A DNA stretch of 57,593 nucleotides, taken from positions 1-57,593 of the forward strand of contig DATKQM010000019.1 in the NCBI GenBank assembly GCA_035532735.1, written 5' to 3'. The notes below the pieces were generated by a model. The model was given only the letters and a program-made list of their open reading frames with translations, was not told the origin of the DNA and made no database searches. Positions 43,496 to 51,819 of the stretch are shown here, in pieces. The stretch's first letter is position 1. Each line of letters begins with the position of its first letter. The stretch is from Chersky-840 sp035532735. GTDB taxonomy: Bacteria > Actinomycetota > Acidimicrobiia > Acidimicrobiales > UBA8190. Position numbers and translations under genes: made by a program.

Positions 43496-43515
43496 TATGG
43501 GCCCTCGGGCCCATA
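43496..43515. terminator. Perfect 9-bp hairpin after the nitronate monooxygenase gene
   Basis: TATGGGCCC, loop TC, GGGCCCATA, 20 nt after the stop at 43475. A 12-bp palindrome GGGCTCGAGCCC (43482-43493) stands just before it. No T-run follows. Position supports a terminator. Confidence 0.6.
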
Positions 43516-43655
43516 AGGCCGTGCTTATGGCGGTCCACCCTTGTTGACGACCACCGTGCTTTGTCCGGGTTGACTACCGAATCAAGCCCCTGACCTGCTC
43601 GGATGTGTGACGGGTCAAGGACTGGGGCTCCCTTGTCGAAACCTTTCAGGAGCCC

Positions 43656-45608
43656 ATGGCCAACGCACTCAGAATCCAGCGCGGCGACCGAGCCCAGTCA
43701 GCCGACCACGACCCGAGATCCGGTCCGGAGCTCGAGGGAGACGGTCGCGCCTCCAAGACGAAGACTCGCCGGCACCTCGGGGTCCGGTTCCTCCTCACCC
43801 TGGTGGTCCTGCTGCCCATGCTGGCCACAGGGATCCTGATCCTGTCGTCGGCCAACTCGGCGTGGAACTTCCGCCAGAGCGCACAGGTCGTGGCCAAAGA
43901 CGCCACCGCGCTCCAGGTCATCGCCAACGCCCGCGCCCAGATGAACTCGCTGGAGGTACCGCTCTCCGCGGTGTCGTACGCGGCCCAGATCGGGATCAGC
44001 GAGCACGTCCTCGACACGCTCCTGCACCCGGCCGTCCCCTTCAGCCAGCAACTGGCCCAGGGAACCAGGACCATCGCCGGCTTCTCGACGTTCTCGTCCA
44101 CGCCGACCCTGCGCGCCGATGTGGCCGAGCTCCAAGCGATGATCCCCAAGGTCGCCGCCAAGACGGTCTCGTTCAACGACGTCCACGTGTTCCTGACCAA
44201 GATGGCGAGTGACATCGACAACGTCTGGTACGACGCCTACAACCGCCTCCAGGCCGACGTCGCCTCCTGGCAGCCGCCGGGGACGTTCGAGGTGCACGTG
44301 TCGGCCCTGCGCCAGACCTATCAGGCCTTCTTGGCCGGGGGTCACGAGATCGAGGGAGCGATCTTCGTGCTCGAGGGCACCGGACCGGTGGACTCCAAGC
44401 AGGAGCTGATCCAGGCCGCCGGTGAGTACCAAACGGCCACCGGTGAGTTCAAGGGCCAGCTCAGCCCCAAGGCCGAGCAAGCGTGGCGGCATCTGCAGTC
44501 CGATCCCTCGGACCAGCGCTTCGCCGCCACCATCCAGCAAGGCCTCGGCGTGGCCTTGACCGGCTCGACGCCCCCCTTCACCGGAAACACCACGTTCGCG
44601 GGTGCATCGATGACACCGGGGGTCCACTACCTCGGGGACCTGAACAAGCTCGTCACCGCGGCGTCACAGGACCTCCACGACACCGCACTGGCTCAGGCCG
44701 CGTCCGCCTCGGACCGCCTGGCCGGCGAGATCGTCTTCCTGGCACTGCTGGCCCTGGTGGGCTTCGGTGGTGTCATCGTGGGAGGCCGCGTCCTGACCCG
44801 ACCTCTCAAGAAGCTCGCCGCCGCGGCCCTGCAGGTCCACAGCGGTGACTTCGACCTCGAGCGCCTGCCCGATTCGGGCCCTCGGGAGGTGGTCACCACC
44901 ACCGAGGCCTTCAACGACATGGCCTCGACCCTCAAGGCCGTCGAAGCCAAGGCCGTGGCCTTGGCGGCCGAGGACCTCTCGGACCCCGAGTTGCTCACGC
45001 CCCTTCCGGGACGAACCGGCCACGCCTTGCAGGCGTCGGTCGACACCCTGGCGGTCAGGATCCGCGAGCGCGAGCTGCAACGCCAGTTGCTCCACGAGGC
45101 GGCCACCCACGACTCGCTCACGGGTCTCAAGAACCGCGCCGCTGTCTTCGAGTACCTCACCCACGACGTGAGCCGGCGCCGCGAGGCGGGAGAGACCGTG
45201 GCCGTCCTGTTCATCGACCTCGACGGGCTCAAGCCCCTGAACGACACCTACGGACACGAGGTGGGCGACACCGCCATCCTCGCCACCGGCATGGCCCTCA
45301 TGCAGGCCACCGACGAGTGTGACGTGGTGGGCCGCCTCGGTGGGGACGAATTCCTCGTGGTGCTGTGTCACGCCCACAGCTGCGCGGGCGACTCGGTGGT
45401 CGAGCGCATCCGCGACGCCGTGGCCCAGTGCAGGATCCCCGTCCAAGACGTCTTGGTGCCGCTCGAGGCGAGCGTGGGTGTGGCCCTGACCCAATGCGAC
45501 GCTGACACCGACCCGATGCTGCTCGTGCGTCAGGCCGACGAGGCCATGTACGAGGCGAAGAAGACGGCTCGGGCCATCCGTGACCGCTTCACCTCTGCCA
45601 CCAGCTGA
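43656..45608 (+). CDS. Membrane-bound diguanylate cyclase with large sensor and HAMP-like linker
   Basis: 650 aa; ATG 43656 after CAGGAG. Basic cytoplasmic start, helix 1 (FLLTLVVLLPMLATGILILS), an extracellular helical sensor of about 290 residues, helix 2 (IVFLALLALVGFGGVIVGG) followed by a HAMP-like region, then a GGDEF domain with GGDEF at residues 562-566 (GRLGGDEFLVV). The inhibitory RxxD is replaced by DECD, so feedback by c-di-GMP at this site is unlikely. Sensor ligand unknown. Confidence 0.93.
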   Translation: MANALRIQRGDRAQSADHDPRSGPELEGDGRASKTKTRRHLGVRFLLTLVVLLPMLATGILILSSANSAWNFRQSAQVVAKDATALQVIANARAQMNSLEVPLSAVSYAAQIGISEHVLDTLLHPAVPFSQQLAQGTRTIAGFSTFSSTPTLRADVAELQAMIPKVAAKTVSFNDVHVFLTKMASDIDNVWYDAYNRLQADVASWQPPGTFEVHVSALRQTYQAFLAGGHEIEGAIFVLEGTGPVDSKQELIQAAGEYQTATGEFKGQLSPKAEQAWRHLQSDPSDQRFAATIQQGLGVALTGSTPPFTGNTTFAGASMTPGVHYLGDLNKLVTAASQDLHDTALAQAASASDRLAGEIVFLALLALVGFGGVIVGGRVLTRPLKKLAAAALQVHSGDFDLERLPDSGPREVVTTTEAFNDMASTLKAVEAKAVALAAEDLSDPELLTPLPGRTGHALQASVDTLAVRIRERELQRQLLHEAATHDSLTGLKNRAAVFEYLTHDVSRRREAGETVAVLFIDLDGLKPLNDTYGHEVGDTAILATGMALMQATDECDVVGRLGGDEFLVVLCHAHSCAGDSVVERIRDAVAQCRIPVQDVLVPLEASVGVALTQCDADTDPMLLVRQADEAMYEAKKTARAIRDRFTSATS

Positions 45609-45624
45609 CGCCGGTCCCCGCCCC

Positions 45625-46389
45625 TCAGCGATGCCAGCAGGCGTCGATAGGCCCGGTCGCTTCGCTCGTGACCTGGGTTCCTTCGAAGTCGCCCAGCGTG
45701 CTGATGCGGAACTGGTCGTCACGGGCACTCGCGATCGCCATCTCCCGCTGGCGCGCCGAGTAATACCCCTCCCGGTCATAGCCGTCGCCGTGCGGCGCGT
45801 AGCTGGCCACGAGGACGCGACGCGCCGCCGTGCTCTTGTTCGCCAGGCTGTAGTGAGGGGTCAGCCCGGCGATGCACAGGGCGTCACCGGGTGCGAGCTC
45901 CGCCGGTGACCACGACAACGACTCGACCACTTCGGGGACCACGACTCCCCGGTCGTCGGTCCGGAGCAGCTCGTCGACACCCGATGCGAACCAGATGCAC
46001 CCCGACGTCCTCGTGCACTCGTCGATGGCCACGAGGATCGACATCACACGCGACGCGCCCGGGTACGCGGCCAGATCCTGGTGGGGGCTGAACCCCGCAC
46101 CACCGGGCTGCTTGAAGTTGATCTTGTCCTTGAACCCCACCACCTCGACTCCGAGTGCCGATGCCGCCACAGCCGCGAGGACACCGCCGACGAGCCCGGC
46201 CATGCCGGGATGACAGGCAGACACGTTCTCGGTCCGACAGATGGACTGCCCCATAGCGGTCTGCTCGGCGTACTGGCCCCAGCGGTGGCTTCCGGCCGGC
46301 CACGTCTCGACCTCGGTGGCCCAGTCCCGCAGAGCCTCGAGATCACCCTCGACGACGACCGAGCGTCGCAGCGGCGAACGCACCGTCAC
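45625..46389 (-). CDS. phnY: PhnY-like Fe(II)/2-oxoglutarate dioxygenase (PhyH family)
   Basis: 254 aa. Facial triad His103-x-Asp105 (FSPHQDLAAYPG) and His179 (LTPHYSLANKS), with Arg190 or Arg191 for 2-oxoglutarate. The blocks TENVSACHPGMAGLVG, FKDKINFKQPGGAGFSPHQD and YDREGYYSARQREM resemble PhnY, the dioxygenase that alpha-hydroxylates 2-aminoethylphosphonate, more than general PhyH enzymes. The GTG overlaps the PhnZ-like stop by 4 nt. Inferred role: adds an alpha-hydroxyl to an organophosphonate so that the HD oxygenase can cleave the C-P bond. Exact substrate unknown. Confidence 0.82.
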   Translation of the reverse strand: MTVRSPLRRSVVVEGDLEALRDWATEVETWPAGSHRWGQYAEQTAMGQSICRTENVSACHPGMAGLVGGVLAAVAASALGVEVVGFKDKINFKQPGGAGFSPHQDLAAYPGASRVMSILVAIDECTRTSGCIWFASGVDELLRTDDRGVVVPEVVESLSWSPAELAPGDALCIAGLTPHYSLANKSTAARRVLVASYAPHGDGYDREGYYSARQREMAIASARDDQFRISTLGDFEGTQVTSEATGPIDACWHR

Positions 46390-46955
46390 GTCGACGCGGC
46401 AGGGAACCGGGCCCCGCGCTGTGACACGGCTCGTGGTTGTGACCGGGCCAGGTCTTCGAGCGCCGACACCCAGTGTTCGAGGGGCGGCACTGCCCGACCC
46501 GGCACCTTGGCGGCGTCGTCGGCCCGACGCAGCTCCACGGCGTCCGACGCATAGGGAGAGGACAGGAATCTCCGCACCTCGTCGGGCGCGAGCTTTCCCC
46601 CTTGGACCTCGAGGGTGAAGGTGCTCTGCGCCGAGAGCCGCGATTGGTAGGAGGAGTCGGTGGTGACGAGATAGCGCTTGGCCGGGACATGGGCCTCGAC
46701 GAGTCCCGCCACCCGGTCCCCCAACACGCCCCGCACCTCCTCGGCGCCCAGGACACCATGAGACTCGTCAGGCCCGAAACGATGGCCGATGTCATGCACC
46801 AACCCCGCCACCTGGAGCTCCTGGTCGTCGGGACGGTCCCGAGCCAGTTCGTAGGCGCATTGCAGGCCGTGGTCGAGCTCGCTCAACCCCGCCGTCTCCT
46901 CCGACGGGTCCGAACCCATCGACCCCAGCAGCGCCAACAGCTCGGACAGCGTCAT
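46386..46955 (-). CDS. phnZ: PhnZ-like HD-domain oxygenase (phosphonate C-P cleavage)
   Basis: 189 aa from ATG 46955, overlapping the hydrolase stop by 4 nt. HD metal ligands: His29 (ELDHGLQCA), His54-Asp55 (GLVHDIGH), His66 or nearby, His89 (EAHVPAKRYL), Asp146/147 (RRADDAAKVPG). The segments VPAKRYLVTTDSSYQSRLSA, STFTLEVQGG and ELRRADDAAKVPGRAVPPLE are diagnostic of the phosphonate-associated HD family whose type member PhnZ oxidatively cleaves alpha-hydroxyphosphonates at a mixed-valence diiron site. The substrate-sensing Tyr/Glu pair of PhnZ is not clearly placed: the region before His29 has two extra residues and no Tyr. Confidence 0.85.
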   Translation of the reverse strand: MTLSELLALLGSMGSDPSEETAGLSELDHGLQCAYELARDRPDDQELQVAGLVHDIGHRFGPDESHGVLGAEEVRGVLGDRVAGLVEAHVPAKRYLVTTDSSYQSRLSAQSTFTLEVQGGKLAPDEVRRFLSSPYASDAVELRRADDAAKVPGRAVPPLEHWVSALEDLARSQPRAVSQRGARFPAAST

Positions 46956-48385
46956 ACCACGTTGTCGGGAAGGCGGCCGATCCCGCCGTCGTAGAGCAAC
47001 ATGTCGCTGAGCGTACGGTCGGTATGGCGCGATCGCCACGTGAGCATGGACTGCGCATAGTCGAGGACGGTCCCGGGATCGGTGATCTCGGTACTCCATC
47101 CGGGGTCACTCCCGAGGTCGAAACACCGCCACTGGCCGTCGCCGTACTGGACGTAGGCCACGGACTCCGAACGCAGCACCGCGAGGTGCTTGGACTCGAG
47201 GCGTCGGTCCCACGGCCAGGGGTGCGGCCCCCGGAAGATGTACTCCCAGCGCCAGTCGTATTCCCAGTGGGCCGCGTCACGCCACCACGGGGGTCGCTCC
47301 CCGCGCAGGAACGGCGTGAGCGGCATGCCGTCACACTGGGCCGGGACCTCGACGCCGATCGCCTCACAGATGGTGGGGAACACGTCGACGTTCTCGGTGA
47401 ACTCGGTGACGACGGATCCGTGCGCATGGCCGTGACGCGGGTCGCGCACGATCCCGAGCACGTGGTAGCTCGACTCGAACGGGCCGCCCTTGTCGAGGGT
47501 GCCCTGGTCGCCGAGTTGCTCGCCGTGGTCCGATGTGACGATGACCATGGTGTCGTCCCACATCCCGAGGGTACGAAGGGTGTCGAGGACCCGCCCGAAC
47601 TGCTCATCGACGGCGGAGACCATGCCCAAGTACTGCGCCTGAAGTGCCCGGAGGCCTCGCGCGTCGGCGGGCGCGGGCTGCGCGGCCAGCTGCCCGCAAA
47701 ACGGCATGGCCCGCTCCGGACCGGCCAACGCCGGTGCCATCGACTCGGGCTCGTATTCGGTGGACCAGTGTCCCGCCGCCGCGTAGGGCGGATGCGGGCG
47801 CCAGTAGCTCACGTGGGCGAACCACGGATCGTCTTGGTGCTCGAGCCACCCGATGACGGCGTCGCTCACAAAGGCGGAGACACCGTGTTCGGCGGGACGG
47901 TCGGGCTCGCTGTCCAAGACCGCCTCGGCGTCCGAAGGGACGTCGTAGCCGAGCCCGGCCAGCCAGGCGATCCAGGCGTCTTGCTCGTCAGGCAGGTCGA
48001 GGCCCACCTCGAACCCGGGTGGGAAGCCCTGATACGTGGAGAGGCGACCGTCGTCGGGCCCGGTGGCGGTCCTCGGGTCGATGGCCTGGTCCGCGTAGCC
48101 GAAGACGGTGGGGACATATCCGACCCGCCGTGCCGCTCGGGCCACGTTGTCGAAACGGAAGTCGAGCGGGGTGCCGTTGCCCACGACCCGATTGTTCAGC
48201 TGGTACGTCCCCGTATAGAGACAGGCCCGGCCCGGTCCGCACGGGGCGGCCTGGCTGTAGTGCCGGGCCAGAAGGACTGCCTCCCCCGCCAGCCGGTCGA
48301 GGTTCGGGGTCTTCACGACCCGGTGTCCCGCCGCCGACAGGCAGTCGCCGCGGAATTGGTCGAGCGTGACGAGAAGGACGTTCAC
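46952..48385 (-). CDS. Phosphonate monoester hydrolase / sulfatase-family phosphodiesterase
   Basis: 477 aa alkaline-phosphatase superfamily enzyme. VTLDQFRGD with metal Asp9/Gln10, formylglycine motif C49-G-P-G-R (APCGPGRACL), SYWRPHPPY, IVTSDHGEQLGD metal residues, HWEYDWRWEY, and the C-terminal MLTWRSRHTDRTLSDML. These blocks follow characterised phosphonate monoester hydrolases (Rhizobium, Burkholderia) along the whole length rather than aryl- or choline sulfatases. The enzyme needs Cys-to-formylglycine conversion. It would release a free phosphonate from its monoester (phosphodiesters also possible). No signal peptide. Coupled by ATGA to the PhnZ-like gene. Confidence 0.85.
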   Translation of the reverse strand: MNVLLVTLDQFRGDCLSAAGHRVVKTPNLDRLAGEAVLLARHYSQAAPCGPGRACLYTGTYQLNNRVVGNGTPLDFRFDNVARAARRVGYVPTVFGYADQAIDPRTATGPDDGRLSTYQGFPPGFEVGLDLPDEQDAWIAWLAGLGYDVPSDAEAVLDSEPDRPAEHGVSAFVSDAVIGWLEHQDDPWFAHVSYWRPHPPYAAAGHWSTEYEPESMAPALAGPERAMPFCGQLAAQPAPADARGLRALQAQYLGMVSAVDEQFGRVLDTLRTLGMWDDTMVIVTSDHGEQLGDQGTLDKGGPFESSYHVLGIVRDPRHGHAHGSVVTEFTENVDVFPTICEAIGVEVPAQCDGMPLTPFLRGERPPWWRDAAHWEYDWRWEYIFRGPHPWPWDRRLESKHLAVLRSESVAYVQYGDGQWRCFDLGSDPGWSTEITDPGTVLDYAQSMLTWRSRHTDRTLSDMLLYDGGIGRLPDNVV

Positions 48386-48413
48386 CGGATGTGCGGCCGA
48401 GCCCTCGGGGCTC

Positions 48414-49667
48414 TCAGGCGCCGACGGAGATCTCGAGGCCGGGGCTCTTCGACCCGGTCGGCGCGGTGCGAGCCGCCACGGCCTCGGCCAGCTCGGCCCG
48501 GTGCGCGTCGGCCCAACCCGGGCCCCGCACGATGTAGGACAACCGCTCGCTCCAACTGGTGGAGGCGGCCACGTCTCGCAACATCGAGGCGTATTCGTGC
48601 GTGGCGATCCGGGCCGGTTGGAAGGTGTTGATGTTCTTGGTCAGCCCGTAGACGACCTTGTCACCTTCGGGCTCGAAGGTCCGAAAGATCCTGTCCCAGA
48701 TGATGAGGATGCTGCCGTGGTTGCGGTCGAGGTACTGGCGGTTCGAGCCGTGATGGACGCGATGGTGTGAAGGGGTGTTGAGAACCTCCTCGGCCGGGCC
48801 CAACGCGCCCACCGCCTCGGTGTGGATCCAGTACTGGTAGAGGAGATTCACGCCCCGCGCCGTCTCGACCAGCCCGGGGCGGATGCCGAACAGACACAGT
48901 GACCCGAAGGGCACGAAGGTCCCGAAGGCCTCGGCCACGGGCTGGCGTAGTGCCGTCGACAGGTTGTAATGCTCGCTCGAGTGGTGCACCACGTGGATCG
49001 CCCACATGTACCGGCTGCTGTGCATGAAGCGGTGGTCCCAGTAGTAGAGGAAGTCCCACGCCGCCACCGCCGCGGCCACGGCCAGGGCACCGGTACCGAG
49101 ATCAGGCAGGATGCGCCGACGCCACAGGCGCTCGGGGGTGGTGCGCGTCGCCCACGTCGTGGTGATCGCCACTCCCCCCACCACCACGGCGGCCACCCCG
49201 CCCACCGACGACACCCGCCGGGCGATGCGCGCCGCCCGTCGCCGGTTGGCCGGGACCGGCTCGGACCCGAGCTCGAGGTCGGCGGTCCGCCTCGCCACGG
49301 CATCCGCGACCGTCGTCGCCGCGGCGGCTCCGAGAGCCCCGACGACCACGGCCTTGCCGTACCGGCCTCGACCCGGTGTGAACGGTCTCAGCAGCTTCGG
49401 CCCCACCAACGGCGCCACCAGGCTTGCCACGCCCATGGCCAAGCTCGCCACGGTGTCGCGCTTCTCATAATCACCCGCCGTCGGGCCCTGGCGCGCGGCA
49501 CGGCGGCGCAGCCAGAAGTACTCCCCCGCCATGGTGGCGAAGTAGAAGGGAACGGCGATGACCGTCAGGTCGCGCCCAGGCTCGGTGCCCGCCACCCGTG
49601 ACGCCGCTGCAGGACGCGGCCCGGACTGGGCCGGACCGGCGGGGCTGCGGCGACGCATGGCAACCAT
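48414..49667 (-). CDS. Sterol desaturase / fatty acid hydroxylase superfamily membrane enzyme
   Basis: 417 aa. Diiron His boxes: DHRFMHSSRY (HxxxH type), HVVHHSSEHYN (HxxHH) and TPSHHRVHHGSNRQYLDRNH. Several membrane helices (VAAAVAAWDFLYYW and N-terminal ones) and a C-terminal part as in alkylglycerol monooxygenase-like members (HGSILIIWDRIFRTFEPEGD). It hydroxylates a lipid chain or cleaves an ether lipid; choice is not possible from sequence. It stands 28 nt before the phosphonate monoester hydrolase and 51 nt after tetR on the same strand. Confidence 0.9.
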   Translation of the reverse strand: MVAMRRRSPAGPAQSGPRPAAASRVAGTEPGRDLTVIAVPFYFATMAGEYFWLRRRAARQGPTAGDYEKRDTVASLAMGVASLVAPLVGPKLLRPFTPGRGRYGKAVVVGALGAAAATTVADAVARRTADLELGSEPVPANRRRAARIARRVSSVGGVAAVVVGGVAITTTWATRTTPERLWRRRILPDLGTGALAVAAAVAAWDFLYYWDHRFMHSSRYMWAIHVVHHSSEHYNLSTALRQPVAEAFGTFVPFGSLCLFGIRPGLVETARGVNLLYQYWIHTEAVGALGPAEEVLNTPSHHRVHHGSNRQYLDRNHGSILIIWDRIFRTFEPEGDKVVYGLTKNINTFQPARIATHEYASMLRDVAASTSWSERLSYIVRGPGWADAHRAELAEAVAARTAPTGSKSPGLEISVGA

Positions 49668-49718
49668 TGTGGGTGCAGGAACCCACGCCCGTCGACCCCG
49701 TCGGACGTGGAAGGTGCC

Positions 49719-50372
49719 TCAGCTGGCGGGCAGGGTGTGCAGGTCGGTGCGCGCCGGCCCGGCCAGGCCATAGAGCAGGAACGTGCACAGCTCGTCGGCG
49801 GCATCGTGGCGGGGGGCGGGTCGCGGGTCGCCGGCTCTGACCGACATGGCGCCGTAGAGCTGTTGGCCGACGAAGGTCATGGCCTTGTCGGCGTCGAGCA
49901 GCCGGAAGTCGCCGGAGTGCGTCCCCTGTTCGATCACGTCGCGGATGAGCCCGGCGATGTCGAGCCCGATGAGGTCGAGCTCTGCCCCGACCGTGGTGGC
50001 GGCCGGGCTCGGGGCTCCTTGGGTCGCCAGGGTGAGACGGAAGAAGGCGGGATTGTCGTCGATGCGCTCGAGCATGCCGAGCACCAGCGTCCGGAGACGC
50101 TCGACCGGGGAGTTGTCACGCTCCCACGAAGCGACCACGGAATCGAGGAGCAGCGTGTGCATGCGCTGGAGACACGCCCGCAGCAACTCGTCGCGATTGG
50201 CGAAGTAGACATAGAGCGTCGAGCGGGCCACACCGGCTTCGGTGGCGATCTCGTCCATCGGGACCTCGATGGTGCCTCGTTCCCCGAACAACCTCCGGGC
50301 CACGTCGATGATCTGGTCGCGGCGAAAATCCCGGATGAGCGCCTTGAGCTCCGCCGGCGCTGAGCGGGGCAC
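49719..50372 (-). CDS. TetR family transcriptional regulator
   Basis: 217 aa, GTG start immediately after the P450 TGA. HTH: RDQIIDVARRLFGERGTIEV, EIATEAGVARSTLYVYFANR, DELLRACLQRM. C-terminal ligand domain LRTLVLGMLERIDDNPAFFR and GLIRDVIEQGTHSGDFRLLD. In operon with the P450 gene upstream; a likely operator is the palindrome at 51626-51644. Probably senses a hydrophobic inducer related to the pathway. Confidence 0.92.
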   Translation of the reverse strand: MPRSAPAELKALIRDFRRDQIIDVARRLFGERGTIEVPMDEIATEAGVARSTLYVYFANRDELLRACLQRMHTLLLDSVVASWERDNSPVERLRTLVLGMLERIDDNPAFFRLTLATQGAPSPAATTVGAELDLIGLDIAGLIRDVIEQGTHSGDFRLLDADKAMTFVGQQLYGAMSVRAGDPRPAPRHDAADELCTFLLYGLAGPARTDLHTLPAS

Positions 50373-51611
50373 TCAGCGGGCCCCGGTCGGCTCGGTGGGC
50401 GTGAAGGCCACGGGCAGGTGTTTCACCCCGTTGATGAAGTTCGACTGCAGGCGCTCGACCTTGCCGTCGACATGGATGTCGGGGAGGCGGTCGAGGAGGT
50501 GCTCGAACATCACGATGATCTCCATGCGGGCCAGGTTCGCGCCCAGGCAGAAGTGGGGTCCGCCGCCGCCAAACGCCATATGGGGATTGGGTTTCCGGCC
50601 CACGTCGAAGGTGTCGGGGTCCTCGAACACCGTCTCGTCCCGATTGGCGGAGGTGTGGAAGAAGACGACCTTGTCACCCTCTTTGATCGTCTCCCCACCG
50701 AGCTCGACCTCCTCGGTCGCCTGACGGCGGAAGTTCATGACAGGGGTCACGAACCGGAGCATCTCCTCCACCGCGCAGGGCAGGAGGGACCGGTCGTTGC
50801 GGAGCCGCTCCCACTGGTCGGGGAATTGCGAGAACGCCACCATGGCCCCCGACATCAGGTTTCGGGTGGTCTCGTTGCCCGCCACGGCCAGCAACAAGAA
50901 GAAGAGGTCGAGCTCGAGCTCCGACAGCCGCTGCCCGTCCAGTTCGACCTGGGTCAGGACGCTCATGAGGTCCGAACCCGGGTTGCCGCGTTTTTGCCCG
51001 TAGAGCTCGGCCGCATACCCGAACAGCTCCGCCGCTGCCAACGCCGCGTTCTCCTCGGCGACGGATTGGCCCCCCTGGTACTCGGCGTCCTCGCGCCCGA
51101 TCATCCGGTTGGACCAGTCGAACATCTTCGACCGGTCTTCGGGCGGGACGCCGAGGAGTTCGGCCAGGACGACCAGCGGGAGCTCGGCGGCGACGTCGAT
51201 CACGAAGTCGGCTGAGCCCGACTCGCAGATCCGGTCGATGATGTCGTCGGCCACGTCGTGGATGCTCTGCTGGAGCTCCCCGATCATGCGGGGGGTGAAC
51301 CCCTTGTTCACCAGCCGGCGATAGCGGGTGTGCACCGGAGGGTCCATCGTCACCATCAAGAGGCGCTGCTGCTCGAGCTGGTCGTCGGGTGTCTCCCACA
51401 AGAAGGTGCCCTTGCGGTACGACGAGAAGCGCTGCGCGTCACGGTTCACCGTGACGCAGTCCTCGTGCCTGGTGATGGCCCAGAAGCCCGGACCGGCGGT
51501 CTCGTTGTGCCAGTAGGCGGGCGCGTTGGCCCGGAGGTAGGCGAACCACTCATAGGGCACACCGGCTACGAAGTTGCGCGAGTCGGTGAGATCGATCGGG
51601 GTCGGAGTCAT
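50373..51611 (-). CDS. Cytochrome P450 (CYP125/CYP124/CYP142-like)
   Basis: 412 aa soluble bacterial P450. I-helix AGNETTRN at 244-251, ExxR Glu283-Arg286 (VEEMLRF), heme loop FGGGGPHFCLGANLARME with Cys355. The PNPHMAFGGGGPHFCLGANL block and overall length are typical of the actinobacterial CYP125/142/124 cluster, which oxidise terminal carbons of sterol side chains or branched alkyl chains. Start ATG with GGAGG 8 nt upstream. First gene of the minus-strand run; the operator-like palindrome lies 15 nt upstream. Confidence 0.92.
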   Translation of the reverse strand: MTPTPIDLTDSRNFVAGVPYEWFAYLRANAPAYWHNETAGPGFWAITRHEDCVTVNRDAQRFSSYRKGTFLWETPDDQLEQQRLLMVTMDPPVHTRYRRLVNKGFTPRMIGELQQSIHDVADDIIDRICESGSADFVIDVAAELPLVVLAELLGVPPEDRSKMFDWSNRMIGREDAEYQGGQSVAEENAALAAAELFGYAAELYGQKRGNPGSDLMSVLTQVELDGQRLSELELDLFFLLLAVAGNETTRNLMSGAMVAFSQFPDQWERLRNDRSLLPCAVEEMLRFVTPVMNFRRQATEEVELGGETIKEGDKVVFFHTSANRDETVFEDPDTFDVGRKPNPHMAFGGGGPHFCLGANLARMEIIVMFEHLLDRLPDIHVDGKVERLQSNFINGVKHLPVAFTPTEPTGAR

Positions 51612-51625
51612 TCGGACGACACCTC

Positions 51626-51644
51626 CAGTGAATCAGACTCACTG
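51626..51644. promoter_or_regulatory. 19-bp palindrome, likely TetR operator of the P450 operon
   Basis: CAGTGAATCAGACTCACTG, symmetric except for one base pair and the centre. It lies 15 nt before the P450 start, just upstream of and partly abutting the ribosome-binding site, a position where a bound repressor would block expression. The cognate TetR is the operon's second gene. Confidence 0.7.
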
Positions 51645-51819
51645 TCCGATTTTCACCGGAGGATAGGTCCTGCCGGCCCCGACGTCAACGCCCCCGGCGT
51701 CTGGGACCGGGCCAAAACATGGCCCTCAGCTGGACAACCGCCCCGAATCGGGCGACAGTTGGACCCGTCGTCATGGTGGGGGCCACGTCCGTCGGCAAGA
51801 AAGACAGGACCGGATTGCG

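Noticed and set aside
43516..43655. c-di-GMP riboswitch before the membrane diguanylate cyclase
   Set aside because: I looked for the conserved GEMM core and found no match; only ordinary leader sequence with a CAGGAG site is present.
47024..48631. 535-aa open frame on the plus strand
   Set aside because: Antisense to the phosphonate monoester hydrolase, whose motifs and coupled starts are clear; the plus frame has no recognisable motif.
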